Made by a program: the position numbers and the translations under genes. This document shows, piece after piece, positions 8,919-17,262 of a stretch of DNA of 64,000 nt. Source of the stretch: an uncultured Bacteroidia bacterium (GTDB lineage Bacteria; Bacteroidota; Bacteroidia; NS11-12g; UBA9320); assembly GCA_943789165.1 (NCBI GenBank), contig CALSTB010000002.1, positions 310,001-374,000 on the forward strand. Reading direction: 5' to 3'. Positions within the stretch are counted from its first letter, which is position 1, and the number at the start of each line of letters is the position of its first letter. Under the pieces are notes generated by a model. That model was given only the letters and a program-made list of their open reading frames with translations, made no database searches and was not told where the DNA came from.

Positions 8919-9245
8919 ATGACTATTAGTGACGCACAAAAAAACATTGATACTTGGATAAAGAGGATTGGTGTGAGATACTTCGACGAGTTAACCAACA
9001 CGGCTTTGTTGATGGAAGAGGTCGGAGAGGTAGCAAGAATCATGGCGCGTGTTTACGGAGAGCAGAGCGCAAAAAAATCTGATTTAAAAAAATATCTTGG
9101 CGATGAACTTGCAGATGTCATGTTCGTATTGATTTGTATTGCGAATCAAACCGGAGTTGATTTAACAACCGCACTGACTGAAAATCTTAAGAAAAAATCG
9201 TTGAGAGATGTTGATCGGCATAAAACCAATCCCAAACTAAAATAG
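8919..9245 (+). CDS. MazG-like nucleotide pyrophosphohydrolase
   Basis: 108 residues. The EExGE motif (LMEEVGEVAR) and the downstream ELADVMF helix match the all-alpha NTP pyrophosphatase (MazG/dUTPase-2) fold with its metal-binding acidic residues. It probably hydrolyses non-canonical or excess nucleoside triphosphates to the monophosphate and pyrophosphate. The frame is open far upstream through the antisense of queD; the ATG at 8919 is chosen because it follows a promoter box and begins the conserved domain. The stop directly abuts the citrate synthase stop on the other strand. Confidence 0.88.
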   Translation: MTISDAQKNIDTWIKRIGVRYFDELTNTALLMEEVGEVARIMARVYGEQSAKKSDLKKYLGDELADVMFVLICIANQTGVDLTTALTENLKKKSLRDVDRHKTNPKLK

Positions 9246-10532
9246 TTATCTTTTTTCCATTGGAACCCAGTCTCTAGCTACTGGTCCAGTGTAAATTTGA
9301 CGTGGTCTACCAATTGGTTGTTTCTGATCACGCATTTCTTTCCATTGTGCAATCCAACCTGGTAATCGGCCCATTGCAAATAGTACAGTAAACATTTCAA
9401 CAGGGAAGCCCATTGCGCGATAAATAATCCCTGAGTAGAAATCGACATTTGGGAAAAGCTTTCTTTCAGCGAAATATGGATCTGCTAAAGCAGTTTCTTC
9501 CAATTTCTTGGCTATTTCTAAAACAGGATCATTGATACCCATTTTAGCCATGATGTCGTCTGCCGATTTTTTGATAATCAACGCACGAGGATCATAGTTT
9601 TTATATACGCGGTGACCGAATCCCATTAAACGGAATGGGTCATTTTTGTCCTTCGCTTTGTCAATGTAACGTTGAGCATCACCACCATCTTGGCTGATAG
9701 CTTCTAGCATTTCAATTACTTTTTGATTTGCTCCACCATGAAGAGGTCCCCATAGTGCCGCAATACCTGCCGAGATACATGCGTAAAGGTTCGAATGTGA
9801 TGATCCCACTATTCGCACAGTAGATGCCGAACAGTTTTGTTCGTGATCGGCATGTAGAATCAGCAATTTGTTCATTGCTTCAACAAACACAGGATCTATT
9901 TCGTAATCCTCCGTAATGTTCTTGAAAGTCATGTTCAAGAAATTCGAAGTATAGTCTAATTTGTTTTGAGGATAGATTACTGGATGCCCAACTGCCTTTT
10001 TATGCAGCATAGCAACTATCGTAGGCATTTTAGCGATCAGTCGGCGAATGGTTCTGTGTTGTTCTTCATCATTTCTATCTGGATCCAACGAATCTGGATA
10101 AAAGGACGACAAAGACGAAATCATCGCTGTTAATTGACCCATTGGATGCGAACCTGTAGGCCACGCCTTGAAGATATTCTCCATATCCTCATTAACCAAA
10201 GTATGATGTCTAATTTGGTAATCCCAATCTTCGTATTCTTCTTTAGTTGGTAATTCACCGTTCACCAACAAATACGCAACCTCCAAGAAAGTCGCATTTT
10301 CAGCCAAATGTTCTATCGAATATCCACGGTGACGTAAAATACCTTTTTCACCATCAAGATACGTAATACTACTTGTCGTACTCCCAGTATTTTTGAATCC
10401 GACATCTACAGTAATGGCACCAGTAGCGCCTCGTAAACTTGAAATATCGATTCCAATTTCATTTTCTGAACCTTGAATTAAAGGTAATTCTACTTCTTGT
10501 CCTTCGAATGATAAATGGGCTGTTTTTGACAT
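9246..10532 (-). CDS. gltA: Citrate synthase
   Basis: 428 residues, the normal length for a hexameric (type II) citrate synthase. Active-site segments are present: HADHEQNCSAST, GPLHGGANQ, MGFGHRVYKNYDPRA, and the C-terminal aspartate region PNVDFYSG. Condenses acetyl-CoA and oxaloacetate at the entry of the TCA cycle in the cytosol. It is transcribed alone. Upstream lies a near-match promoter box TAATTTCG but no exact consensus. Confidence 0.97.
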   Translation of the reverse strand: MSKTAHLSFEGQEVELPLIQGSENEIGIDISSLRGATGAITVDVGFKNTGSTTSSITYLDGEKGILRHRGYSIEHLAENATFLEVAYLLVNGELPTKEEYEDWDYQIRHHTLVNEDMENIFKAWPTGSHPMGQLTAMISSLSSFYPDSLDPDRNDEEQHRTIRRLIAKMPTIVAMLHKKAVGHPVIYPQNKLDYTSNFLNMTFKNITEDYEIDPVFVEAMNKLLILHADHEQNCSASTVRIVGSSHSNLYACISAGIAALWGPLHGGANQKVIEMLEAISQDGGDAQRYIDKAKDKNDPFRLMGFGHRVYKNYDPRALIIKKSADDIMAKMGINDPVLEIAKKLEETALADPYFAERKLFPNVDFYSGIIYRAMGFPVEMFTVLFAMGRLPGWIAQWKEMRDQKQPIGRPRQIYTGPVARDWVPMEKR

Positions 10533-10751
10533 TGAAATTATGCTGATTTTAGGTTGAGCGAAATTACTTTATTTTACACAGATTTTTTAGGGTAATTCAA
10601 TAAATCTTTTTTATAACAAATCACTTGCGGTATCGAATCGTAACAAATTGCGAATCAATCCGTTACATTATCGTCGTTAAAGTGAGAAAAATCCAATCTA
10701 TTACACATTGAACCTAAATCTAATCTGTATACAGAGAATACAATTTTTAGA

Positions 10752-10759
10752 TAACTTTG
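10752..10759 (+). promoter_or_regulatory. -7 promoter box (TAACTTTG)
   Basis: Exact TAnnTTTG match with a 46-nt leader before the ATG at 10806. Confidence 0.45.
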
Positions 10760-10805
10760 TTTGGCATAAGATTGAATAATTTCCAAATATTAACTTCAGC
10801 CAAGA

Positions 10806-11492
10806 ATGTCGGACAAAATTGAAAAAATTATAACTGGTTTAAATCAAAAAGCAAACCTTAAACAAAATGTCTACGGCCACTCAATCGAAGTCTTTAATCA
10901 TTTTAAAGAATGTGCCTTAAATGTGGTTGAGACCTTGGCTCCCAATGTACTTGACAAAGCGCCAAGTGTTGAAATTAGCTTAAGCAACTATGGTGACTTT
11001 GAATTTCATTTGAAATTCTCAGGAGATACCATCGTTTTTTTACTGCATACAAATGTCTTTACCTTTCCTCCAAAACATTTAATTAATAAGTCGACCTATG
11101 TAAAGGAAGATCGTTCTAGGGGGTATTTTGGCATGATTCAGATATATAACTTTCTGAGTGATTCAATAAAATACAACCGACTTGGGGACGAAGGATATTT
11201 GCTTGCACGTGTGTTTGTCAATGCTGAAAACGATTTTTACGTTGAAGGCAAACGTCAACTCGGTTTCTTATACAAGGAATTAGGCAAATTCAAACTGGAC
11301 AAAACCCATAGGCACAACATTATTGAACAGTGCATGCTCTATTGTTTAGATTTTGACCTGTATGTACCTCCAACCGACGCCCTTAACCAAATAACCGTTC
11401 AACAGAAAAACTATTTTAACAACCCGTCGGGCATCGCTACGGGTAAAAGATTGGGTTTTGAAGTTATCAACCGACTCAAGCATGATTCATAA
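10806..11492 (+). CDS. Conserved cytosolic protein of unknown function
   Basis: 228 residues with no signal peptide or membrane helix. It shows a mixed alpha/beta pattern with a beta-rich middle (SLSNYGDFEFHLKFSGDTIVFLLHTNVF) and a helical C-terminus. It resembles uncharacterised proteins of Bacteroidota, but I cannot name a family. The next gene starts inside its last 11 bases, so the two are probably cotranscribed. Confidence 0.75.
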   Translation: MSDKIEKIITGLNQKANLKQNVYGHSIEVFNHFKECALNVVETLAPNVLDKAPSVEISLSNYGDFEFHLKFSGDTIVFLLHTNVFTFPPKHLINKSTYVKEDRSRGYFGMIQIYNFLSDSIKYNRLGDEGYLLARVFVNAENDFYVEGKRQLGFLYKELGKFKLDKTHRHNIIEQCMLYCLDFDLYVPPTDALNQITVQQKNYFNNPSGIATGKRLGFEVINRLKHDS

Positions 11493-12222
11493 CTTTAAAG
11501 CACGTTCACTGCTAGTATTTGGTGGTTTGTTGAGTTTGCTTTTGATTAGCTGCGCGCAGAGATACAACAACATACCTAGAGTCCATGTTAAGGCAAAACA
11601 TCAGTCGTTCAAAAGTACAGGGCACTATGTATCGGATTCAAAAAGGATAGAACAAGTGAAAATATCCGAACAGCCTGTGGACACAATTTCTCACTTTACT
11701 GAAAGCTCTCCATCTAATGTATTACTTCCTGGGAAGCCCAAATTCAGTACCCACTTAAACCACAAAAAGTACACTCCCAGTGATTCACTCATCGAGACTG
11801 ATACCACAACAAAAAGAGAAGTTGACAAAAGCTTAATTAAGAGTTCAACAAGTCTTTTGGTAGTAACGGCTGGATTTAATGCCGGAATGATTTTAGCCCC
11901 TTCTTACAGCTTTTTGTTTATCGGTTTGTTGGTCGGACTTGGTTTGTTAGTAATCGGGTATTTCATTTCAAAGTTTGTAGTAAATTCGAACGAGAATAAG
12001 GTGTTTCCAATTAGGGTGCGAACGAAACGTCAAAACAATCGAAGTCAACTTAAGAAAGCCTTTAATATTTTAATGATTATATCAGGGTCATCATTTGCGG
12101 TTGCCTTGTTTACCGCTGCAACCGGCTCTTTCGCTTTGCCCTTCTTTTTCTTAATTTTAGGCATGATTACATTGTATGCTGGTTTATTGGTTGGGTTAAT
12201 TTACGTTATTGCTGGCGCTTAA
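11482..12222 (+). CDS. Putative lipoprotein with C-terminal membrane helices
   Basis: 246 residues from the ATG at 11482. The N-terminus is a lipoprotein-type signal (SLLVFGGLLSLLLISC, Cys as lipid site). A 100-residue polar linker follows, then two hydrophobic blocks: residues of about 125-160 (two helices) and about 190-245 (two helices). Lipidation together with several membrane helices is unusual; it may be an inner-membrane protein whose first helix only resembles a lipobox. It overlaps the previous gene by 11 bp and the convergent gene by 17 bp. Confidence 0.7.
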   Translation: MIHNFKARSLLVFGGLLSLLLISCAQRYNNIPRVHVKAKHQSFKSTGHYVSDSKRIEQVKISEQPVDTISHFTESSPSNVLLPGKPKFSTHLNHKKYTPSDSLIETDTTTKREVDKSLIKSSTSLLVVTAGFNAGMILAPSYSFLFIGLLVGLGLLVIGYFISKFVVNSNENKVFPIRVRTKRQNNRSQLKKAFNILMIISGSSFAVALFTAATGSFALPFFFLILGMITLYAGLLVGLIYVIAGA

Positions 12223-12484
12223 GAATGTTGTTTAAAGTGTCAATACCTTTTGCTGTAATTTGGTAATGAAACGCTTCCATATTGTCAGAATCATAACCGA
12301 TACTTCTTTCAAACTTCCCATCCTCCACTAGTCGTAACGGTGACACATATTTATCGTGCAAAAGCGTTTTCAGCGCGTCGCCAATTACATGCCTGCCCAC
12401 TTTCACCTTGCACTCAGCAACAATATTGTTAAAGTGTTCAGGGAACAGTAATAATTCCAACACGGCTATTTCCAACTCATCCAT
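12206..12484 (-). CDS. Small winged-helix-like protein of unknown function
   Basis: 92 residues. The pattern of a helix (FNNIVAECKVKVGRHVIGDALKTLLHDKYVSPL, broken as HTH plus recognition helix) followed by a beta wing (FHYQITAKG) suggests a winged-helix fold. It overlaps the upstream glycosyltransferase gene by 8 bp and is the last gene of that operon. Role unknown. Confidence 0.65.
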   Translation of the reverse strand: MDELEIAVLELLLFPEHFNNIVAECKVKVGRHVIGDALKTLLHDKYVSPLRLVEDGKFERSIGYDSDNMEAFHYQITAKGIDTLNNILKRQQ

Positions 12485-13598
12485 TCTTATACTTTCTTTT
12501 TTTCCAACTAACCGGAGTGACCCAACTTAAAAAAGCAATGATAGTCATATAGAACGGGTGTAAAAAGTCTACAATCACAACAAACGGCAGTAAGTTGGAT
12601 TTACCAAAAAATGGAAGAACAGATTTAAAAAATTGCAGGTCGACCAATATCTTTATTAGCATCACCGAGCACAAAGTCCAAATCAAATAGGGAGTTGCAC
12701 TAAAAAACACCGTGATGAAGCAAAAGATTAAAACAAAATAAAAACCCAATAGTGTGCGAAGAAGTGTATTGGAACGAGTGCTTCCAGAATACTGCGTTTT
12801 TTTAGCCCATCTGATTCTTTGTTGAATGAAGTCAAATACATTGGTGACCATTCTTGTAGAGACGATAGCATCAACGTTTTTATTAAAATGTATGTGATAC
12901 CCTTCGTTTGACGCTATTTTCTCCAGTAAAAAAACGTCATCTCCACTTGCTACATCAATGTTGCCATTATATCCTTTTACATCTTTGAATACTTGTTTAC
13001 TATAAAACATGTTTGCTCCATTGGCTAAAACTGGAGTCCTTTTTTGAATTAACGAGCCTCCTAACACAATCATACTAACAAAGTCTAGATCAACTAATTT
13101 TCCCCAAAGGTTATTGGCATTACGAAATTTCACCGGGCCACTAACGAAAGAGGCTTGGTTCATACTAGACATAGATTTTACCCAATTTTTCGACACTGTA
13201 CAATCCGCATCAGTGGTCAAAATCCAATCGTTCTTTGCTAATTCAATACCCGCTTGCAAACCATTCTTTTTGCCAACACATTCTGGTTCCAATTTCACAT
13301 GTTGCACATCGGATTTAAAATCAGATAGTAGCGCTTCAACAAGACTAAAGGAATCGTCGTCTGAATGGTCATCTATGAAAATGTATTCTACTAGGTTGTA
13401 TGGGTATTCCTGATTCCTTAGACTCTCGATTAAGTCTTTCAAATACAATTCTTCATTTCTATATACCACTAGTACAGAAACGGTCTTGTCACTTTGCGAC
13501 CTCTCCGCATCAGGAATCTGTCTCCAAGCTTTGCTTATCTGGTCCATGGCCCACATGTACAGCAACAATGACATCACAAGAATTATGGGGAGAATCAC
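12477..13598 (-). CDS. Family 2 glycosyltransferase, membrane-anchored
   Basis: 373 residues. An N-terminal helix is followed by a GT-A domain: SVLVVYRNEE, the DDHSDDDS nucleotide-binding region, the DADC metal-binding motif, GDDVFLL, and the processive-type QxxRW motif as QQRIRWAKK. Three or four membrane helices form the C-terminal third. This architecture is typical of enzymes that build lipid-linked or exported glycans. The GTG start at 13598 overlaps the upstream stop as GTGA, indicating translational coupling. Confidence 0.9.
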   Translation of the reverse strand: MILPIILVMSLLLYMWAMDQISKAWRQIPDAERSQSDKTVSVLVVYRNEELYLKDLIESLRNQEYPYNLVEYIFIDDHSDDDSFSLVEALLSDFKSDVQHVKLEPECVGKKNGLQAGIELAKNDWILTTDADCTVSKNWVKSMSSMNQASFVSGPVKFRNANNLWGKLVDLDFVSMIVLGGSLIQKRTPVLANGANMFYSKQVFKDVKGYNGNIDVASGDDVFLLEKIASNEGYHIHFNKNVDAIVSTRMVTNVFDFIQQRIRWAKKTQYSGSTRSNTLLRTLLGFYFVLIFCFITVFFSATPYLIWTLCSVMLIKILVDLQFFKSVLPFFGKSNLLPFVVIVDFLHPFYMTIIAFLSWVTPVSWKKRKYKNG

Positions 13599-14560
13599 TG
13601 TTTTACGAATTTAGTTTTAGCTAAAAATAAAAGACCTATCAAGCCTGGGATGATTAAGTTTATCACCCAAATGAGAAATGATATTAATAATACTTCAGAC
13701 TCCATGAGAACACCTGAAAACAAAAACATCATAATCATACCACGGACACCAATTTCACTCAATGCAACGGTAGGAATGATGGTTTGCACGTAATAATAAA
13801 CAGGTATTAACGATACAAGACCTATTACTTCGTACATTTCAAACTCACCTATAGCGTAAATGAGTATCCCCAACTGTGAACAAAACACGATGTAGCGTAA
13901 TAGCGACCAAAAGTAAGCCTCGGACAGGGCCTTCCTCGAAAAGGAGGAAAGGGAAGTACGAAACTTATCATACCGATCGAAAAATGAAATTTTACTCAAA
14001 ATTATTGATGCTATCACGGGCATCTTGTAATATGATATAATGCCTATGACAACCGTTAGCACAGCCAAAACTTGAGCTGTTCTGAGCCACTCTTGGGCTA
14101 CAAACTGACTTGTAAAAAACACCACGAACGCCCCTCCAATGGTTATGGTAATGCATAATTGAGCCAGACTTCCAGCAATACTACTCGAAACCGCTTTTTC
14201 TCGCTGGTCATCCTTTACTACCCATACTCTTCCAGCAAACTCTCCCACCCCGTTTGGAGTAAACAAGCCTAGTGCAACACCCATAAGTACTCCTTGGAAC
14301 GCTTGAGGGCCCGTCATTGCGTCACGATGATTAACCAAACGCCGCCACTTGTACGTTTCCAATAACCAGTTGATTGGCATTAACATAAAAACCAGTAAAA
14401 TACTGTTGGAATTCTGTTTTATGATATCGCCGTAGTCCGTTACTAAAGTGATTGCATCGTGTCTAACAAAAATTTCGTAAAACAAAAAAGAGACAGCAAC
14501 AAGTGACACCAACCACTTTATGATGCGAATTCTACTTATCTGTTTCTTATGGTTATTCAA
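13595..14560 (-). CDS. Lysylphosphatidylglycerol synthase TM-domain / flippase-like membrane protein
   Basis: 321 residues with about eight membrane helices. The segment ALGLFTPNGVGEFAGR and the later PTVALSEIGVRG are the two conserved motifs of the flippase-like domain family (UPF0104). Cotranscribed with a membrane GT2 enzyme, so a role in lipid or glycolipid assembly is plausible. The only available start near the N-terminus is TTG at 14560, 22 bp from the divergent ruvC start. Confidence 0.85.
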   Translation of the reverse strand: MNNHKKQISRIRIIKWLVSLVAVSFLFYEIFVRHDAITLVTDYGDIIKQNSNSILLVFMLMPINWLLETYKWRRLVNHRDAMTGPQAFQGVLMGVALGLFTPNGVGEFAGRVWVVKDDQREKAVSSSIAGSLAQLCITITIGGAFVVFFTSQFVAQEWLRTAQVLAVLTVVIGIISYYKMPVIASIILSKISFFDRYDKFRTSLSSFSRKALSEAYFWSLLRYIVFCSQLGILIYAIGEFEMYEVIGLVSLIPVYYYVQTIIPTVALSEIGVRGMIMMFLFSGVLMESEVLLISFLIWVINLIIPGLIGLLFLAKTKFVKQ

Positions 14561-14570
14561 TTAATGCTGG

Positions 14571-14578
14571 TACTTTTG
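14571..14578 (+). promoter_or_regulatory. -7 promoter box of ruvC (TACTTTTG)
   Basis: Exact TAnnTTTG match ending 4 nt before the ruvC ATG at 14583; it predicts a leaderless ruvC mRNA. Confidence 0.55.
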
Positions 14579-14582
14579 ACTC

Positions 14583-15161
14583 ATGACAACCCGATTGCTT
14601 GACACGGATTTTGATCGTATCATATTAGGAATTGACCCTGGGACAAATATAATGGGATACGGCGTTTTGGGTTGTAAGAAAAAAAACATGCACTTGATTA
14701 GCATGGGTATAGTTACCCTCGGAAGAATCGATTCCCATGCATTAAAACTGAAAAAAATATTCGAGCGCACGTTAGGTTTAATAGATAGTTACCACCCTGA
14801 CGAAATGGCGTTAGAGGCTCCATTCTACGGAAAGAATGTACAGAGCATGTTGAAACTGGGAAGAGCTCAAGGCGTTGCCATGGCAGCTGGACTATATCGT
14901 GATGTTCCAATCTTTGAGTACGCACCAAAACGAATAAAGCAAAGCATAACAGGTAGTGGTAGTGCAAGCAAAGAACAGGTGGCTGGTATTTTGAAATCCA
15001 TCCTCAAGTTTGATGAAATTCCGAAGAACTTAGATGCCACAGATGGGATGGCTGCGGCAGTTTGTCACTTCTTTCAAGATTCAAACCCAACTCAGTCTTC
15101 ATCTAAAAGTTATGGTAGCTGGAATTCGTTCCTATCTGATAATCCCGATCGAGTAAAGTAA
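14583..15161 (+). CDS. ruvC: Crossover junction endodeoxyribonuclease RuvC
   Basis: 192 residues. The RNase-H-like fold residues are in place: GIDPGTN (first Asp), LALEAPFYGKN (Glu), and DATDGMAAAVCH (C-terminal Asp and His region). It resolves Holliday junctions together with RuvAB. The last 25 residues (SNPTQSSSKSYG onward) are a polar tail. The stop abuts the HIT gene stop on the other strand with no spacer. Confidence 0.96.
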   Translation: MTTRLLDTDFDRIILGIDPGTNIMGYGVLGCKKKNMHLISMGIVTLGRIDSHALKLKKIFERTLGLIDSYHPDEMALEAPFYGKNVQSMLKLGRAQGVAMAAGLYRDVPIFEYAPKRIKQSITGSGSASKEQVAGILKSILKFDEIPKNLDATDGMAAAVCHFFQDSNPTQSSSKSYGSWNSFLSDNPDRVK

Positions 15162-15557
15162 TTATGTCAAGAAAGATCGGATGTTTTCCGCAATCTGCTC
15201 CATTTCACTTTGATCAACTTGTAACTTAGGTTGAGAAAAATCGATGTCTGAGACAGCGTCAATAGGAACAAGGTGAATGTGTGTGTGCGGCACTTCTAGT
15301 CCGACAACCGCGACACCTATTTTCTTACATGGAATGGCTTGTTTAACAGCTTTAGAAACAATTTTTGAGAAGATATGTAAGCCGGCGAATGTTTCGTCAT
15401 CTAAGTCGAAGATGTAATCAACTTCTTTTTTAGGGATTACTAATGTATGTCCTTTACGAAGTGGAAAAACATCCAGGAAAGCCAAAAAATCTTCTGTTTC
15501 AGCAATTTTGTAGCAAGGTATCTCGCCATTAACTATTTTGGTAAACAGACTTGCCAT
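15162..15557 (-). CDS. HIT family hydrolase
   Basis: 131 residues, HIT fold. The histidine-triad motif is HTHIHLVP, and the N-terminal FLDVFPLRKGHTLVIPK segment is typical of bacterial Hint/HinT-like proteins. It probably hydrolyses nucleoside phosphoramidates or dinucleotides. The start shares a base with the greA stop (TAATG), so the two are coupled, a common pairing in Bacteroidota. Confidence 0.93.
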   Translation of the reverse strand: MASLFTKIVNGEIPCYKIAETEDFLAFLDVFPLRKGHTLVIPKKEVDYIFDLDDETFAGLHIFSKIVSKAVKQAIPCKKIGVAVVGLEVPHTHIHLVPIDAVSDIDFSQPKLQVDQSEMEQIAENIRSFLT

Positions 15558-16030
15558 TACACCGTAATTTCAAGAATTTCAAAAGGGATTACTCCAGCTG
15601 GAACCGTCACGTCCGCAACCTCTCCAACTTTTTTACCCATTAGTCCTTTACCTATTGGAGACTGAATAGAAATCTTCCCTTTCTTCAAATCCGCTTCCTT
15701 TTCCGCAACAATTGTATAGGTTACTTCCTTGTTTACTTTTTTATTTAACACGCGTACTTTACTTAAAATACCCACTTTGGAAATGTCAAGCTTACTTGGA
15801 TCGATAACTCTAGAGTTACCTAATATTTCTTCAAGTTTAGAAATCTTCAATTCAAGAAGCCCTTGTGCTTCTTTAGCTGCATCATACTCCGCGTTTTCAG
15901 ACAAATCTCCTTTATCACGGGCTTCCCCTATTTGTTTTGAAATATTGGGTCTATCTACAGTTTTAAGCTGCTCTACCTCTTTTTTAAGGTTGTCATAGCC
16001 TTCCTGCGACATGTAATTAATCTGAGACAT
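15557..16030 (-). CDS. greA: Transcription elongation factor GreA
   Basis: 157 residues. The N-terminal coiled coil contains GDLSENAEYDAAKEAQ with the acidic tip that enters the RNA polymerase secondary channel. The C-terminal FKBP-like domain ends in SPIGKGLMGKKVGEV. It rescues backtracked polymerase by stimulating transcript cleavage. First gene of the greA-HIT operon. Confidence 0.97.
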   Translation of the reverse strand: MSQINYMSQEGYDNLKKEVEQLKTVDRPNISKQIGEARDKGDLSENAEYDAAKEAQGLLELKISKLEEILGNSRVIDPSKLDISKVGILSKVRVLNKKVNKEVTYTIVAEKEADLKKGKISIQSPIGKGLMGKKVGEVADVTVPAGVIPFEILEITV

Positions 16031-16097
16031 ACTGTTATACGTTGTATAGTGTTAAAAAAAGAAACATTGCACTAGCTTCTGCCAATGCAATGTCCTG

Positions 16098-16105
16098 CAA
16101 AGATA
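16098..16105 (-). promoter_or_regulatory. -7 promoter box of greA (TATCTTTG on minus strand)
   Basis: Exact TAnnTTTG match on the minus strand, giving a leader of roughly 65 nt before greA. Confidence 0.45.
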
Positions 16106-16149
16106 TATATTTCTTAATAAGCCGTAATTACGGCAGAATCAAATCAATT

Positions 16150-17229
16150 CTAATCAACTAGAATTCGTACCCCAATTCCGTGACAACCACCGAAAGGGTT
16201 ACTCGCTCTATACGAGTAATCAACGCCAAATTTGTTGTCGTTGTTTTTACTCATAGGCAATTCAATTGAGAAGCCAGCTACAAGTCCTGTCAGAGCCGAA
16301 GTTCTGTCATCCGAACTAAAAATTCCGTCTTCATAAGCAAATGCACCTCGAAGTTTTAAGATTTCTTTATACCCGAATTCTAAACCTGCTGTCAACTGAT
16401 TTCTTGTATACGAATTTGACGTAAAGTTTAGCGCTGTAGTAAGTCGCTTGTCATACGTTTCTTTTGTATTGTCTAGTCTAAAGTCATACGACGCGCCGAT
16501 ATTAATTAAGGTCGGCAATCCGAAGCCTGCAGTTCTAAACAAAAACGATTGTTGAACATCATTGTTGGGGTTTGTTGCTTTAAACGTTACACCATCACCA
16601 CTATAACTCGCATCTGGACCAACATTTTTCATGCTAATACCAAATTTGATATCGTCTTTCTTAAGCTTATCCGTTTTATCGCTAGTTTCAGAATATTGTA
16701 TCCCTGCATCAATTGCGATTCCTTGAACGCTTGCGTTTGGAATGGCTTCTGAATGAACACGAACCAATACACCACCAGAAATGGTTTTGGTAAACTTTTT
16801 AGCATAGCCTAACCCGATGTTTGTGTTTTGGGGACTAATGGTTCCTAAACCTCCTCCAGGTTGTTCGTAAGTGGTAACTTCTATCTCACCCAAATCCATG
16901 GTCATAACGGTTAAGGCTAACACACCTTCTCCGCCTAACGATTGAGCAAAGCCAAAAGAATTTATTTGTACGTCTGTTCCAACCAACCAATTTGTATTTG
17001 AGAAACCTAACTCAGTTCTACGCGCATGTGCTAAACCACCCATGTTAAAGAATGCAGCTTCAAGGCCACGAACGTTTGATTGAGCAGCCCAACCAAGTCC
17101 ACTTGACATTGCCCAAGGGTTTATCATCAACTGGCTTGCACCTGATTGTCCAATACGATCAGGGTTACCTGCCATTGCAGTTAATGAGAAACTTGCTACT
17201 AGAATTGTGATATATATTTTCTTAATCAT
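16150..17229 (-). CDS. PorV/PorQ-family outer-membrane barrel protein
   Basis: 359 residues with a signal peptide (MIKKIYITILVASFSLTAMAG). The start of the mature protein (GQSGASQLMINPWAMSSGLGWAA, GLEAAFFNMGGLA) matches the FadL-like PorV/PorQ pattern: repeat glycine loops and barrel strands. PorV shuttles type IX secretion cargo to the attachment complex on the cell surface. It is the third gene after a TonB-dependent receptor and a T9SS-type cargo, so it may be dedicated to that cargo. Whether it is the genome's main PorV cannot be told from this window. Confidence 0.8.
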   Translation of the reverse strand: MIKKIYITILVASFSLTAMAGNPDRIGQSGASQLMINPWAMSSGLGWAAQSNVRGLEAAFFNMGGLAHARRTELGFSNTNWLVGTDVQINSFGFAQSLGGEGVLALTVMTMDLGEIEVTTYEQPGGGLGTISPQNTNIGLGYAKKFTKTISGGVLVRVHSEAIPNASVQGIAIDAGIQYSETSDKTDKLKKDDIKFGISMKNVGPDASYSGDGVTFKATNPNNDVQQSFLFRTAGFGLPTLINIGASYDFRLDNTKETYDKRLTTALNFTSNSYTRNQLTAGLEFGYKEILKLRGAFAYEDGIFSSDDRTSALTGLVAGFSIELPMSKNNDNKFGVDYSYRASNPFGGCHGIGVRILVD

Positions 17230-17262
17230 TGTTTTTCTATTGTTATTAAACCTCGTTTTGGC

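Noticed and set aside
10533-10805. Possible regulatory RNA in the gltA upstream region
   Set aside because: The sequence has short repeated AACAAAT and GCGAATC words but no stable stem or known riboswitch core that I can support.
13114-13413. Plus-strand ORF of 99 codons inside the GT2 gene
   Set aside because: Antisense shadow of a gene with clear catalytic motifs.
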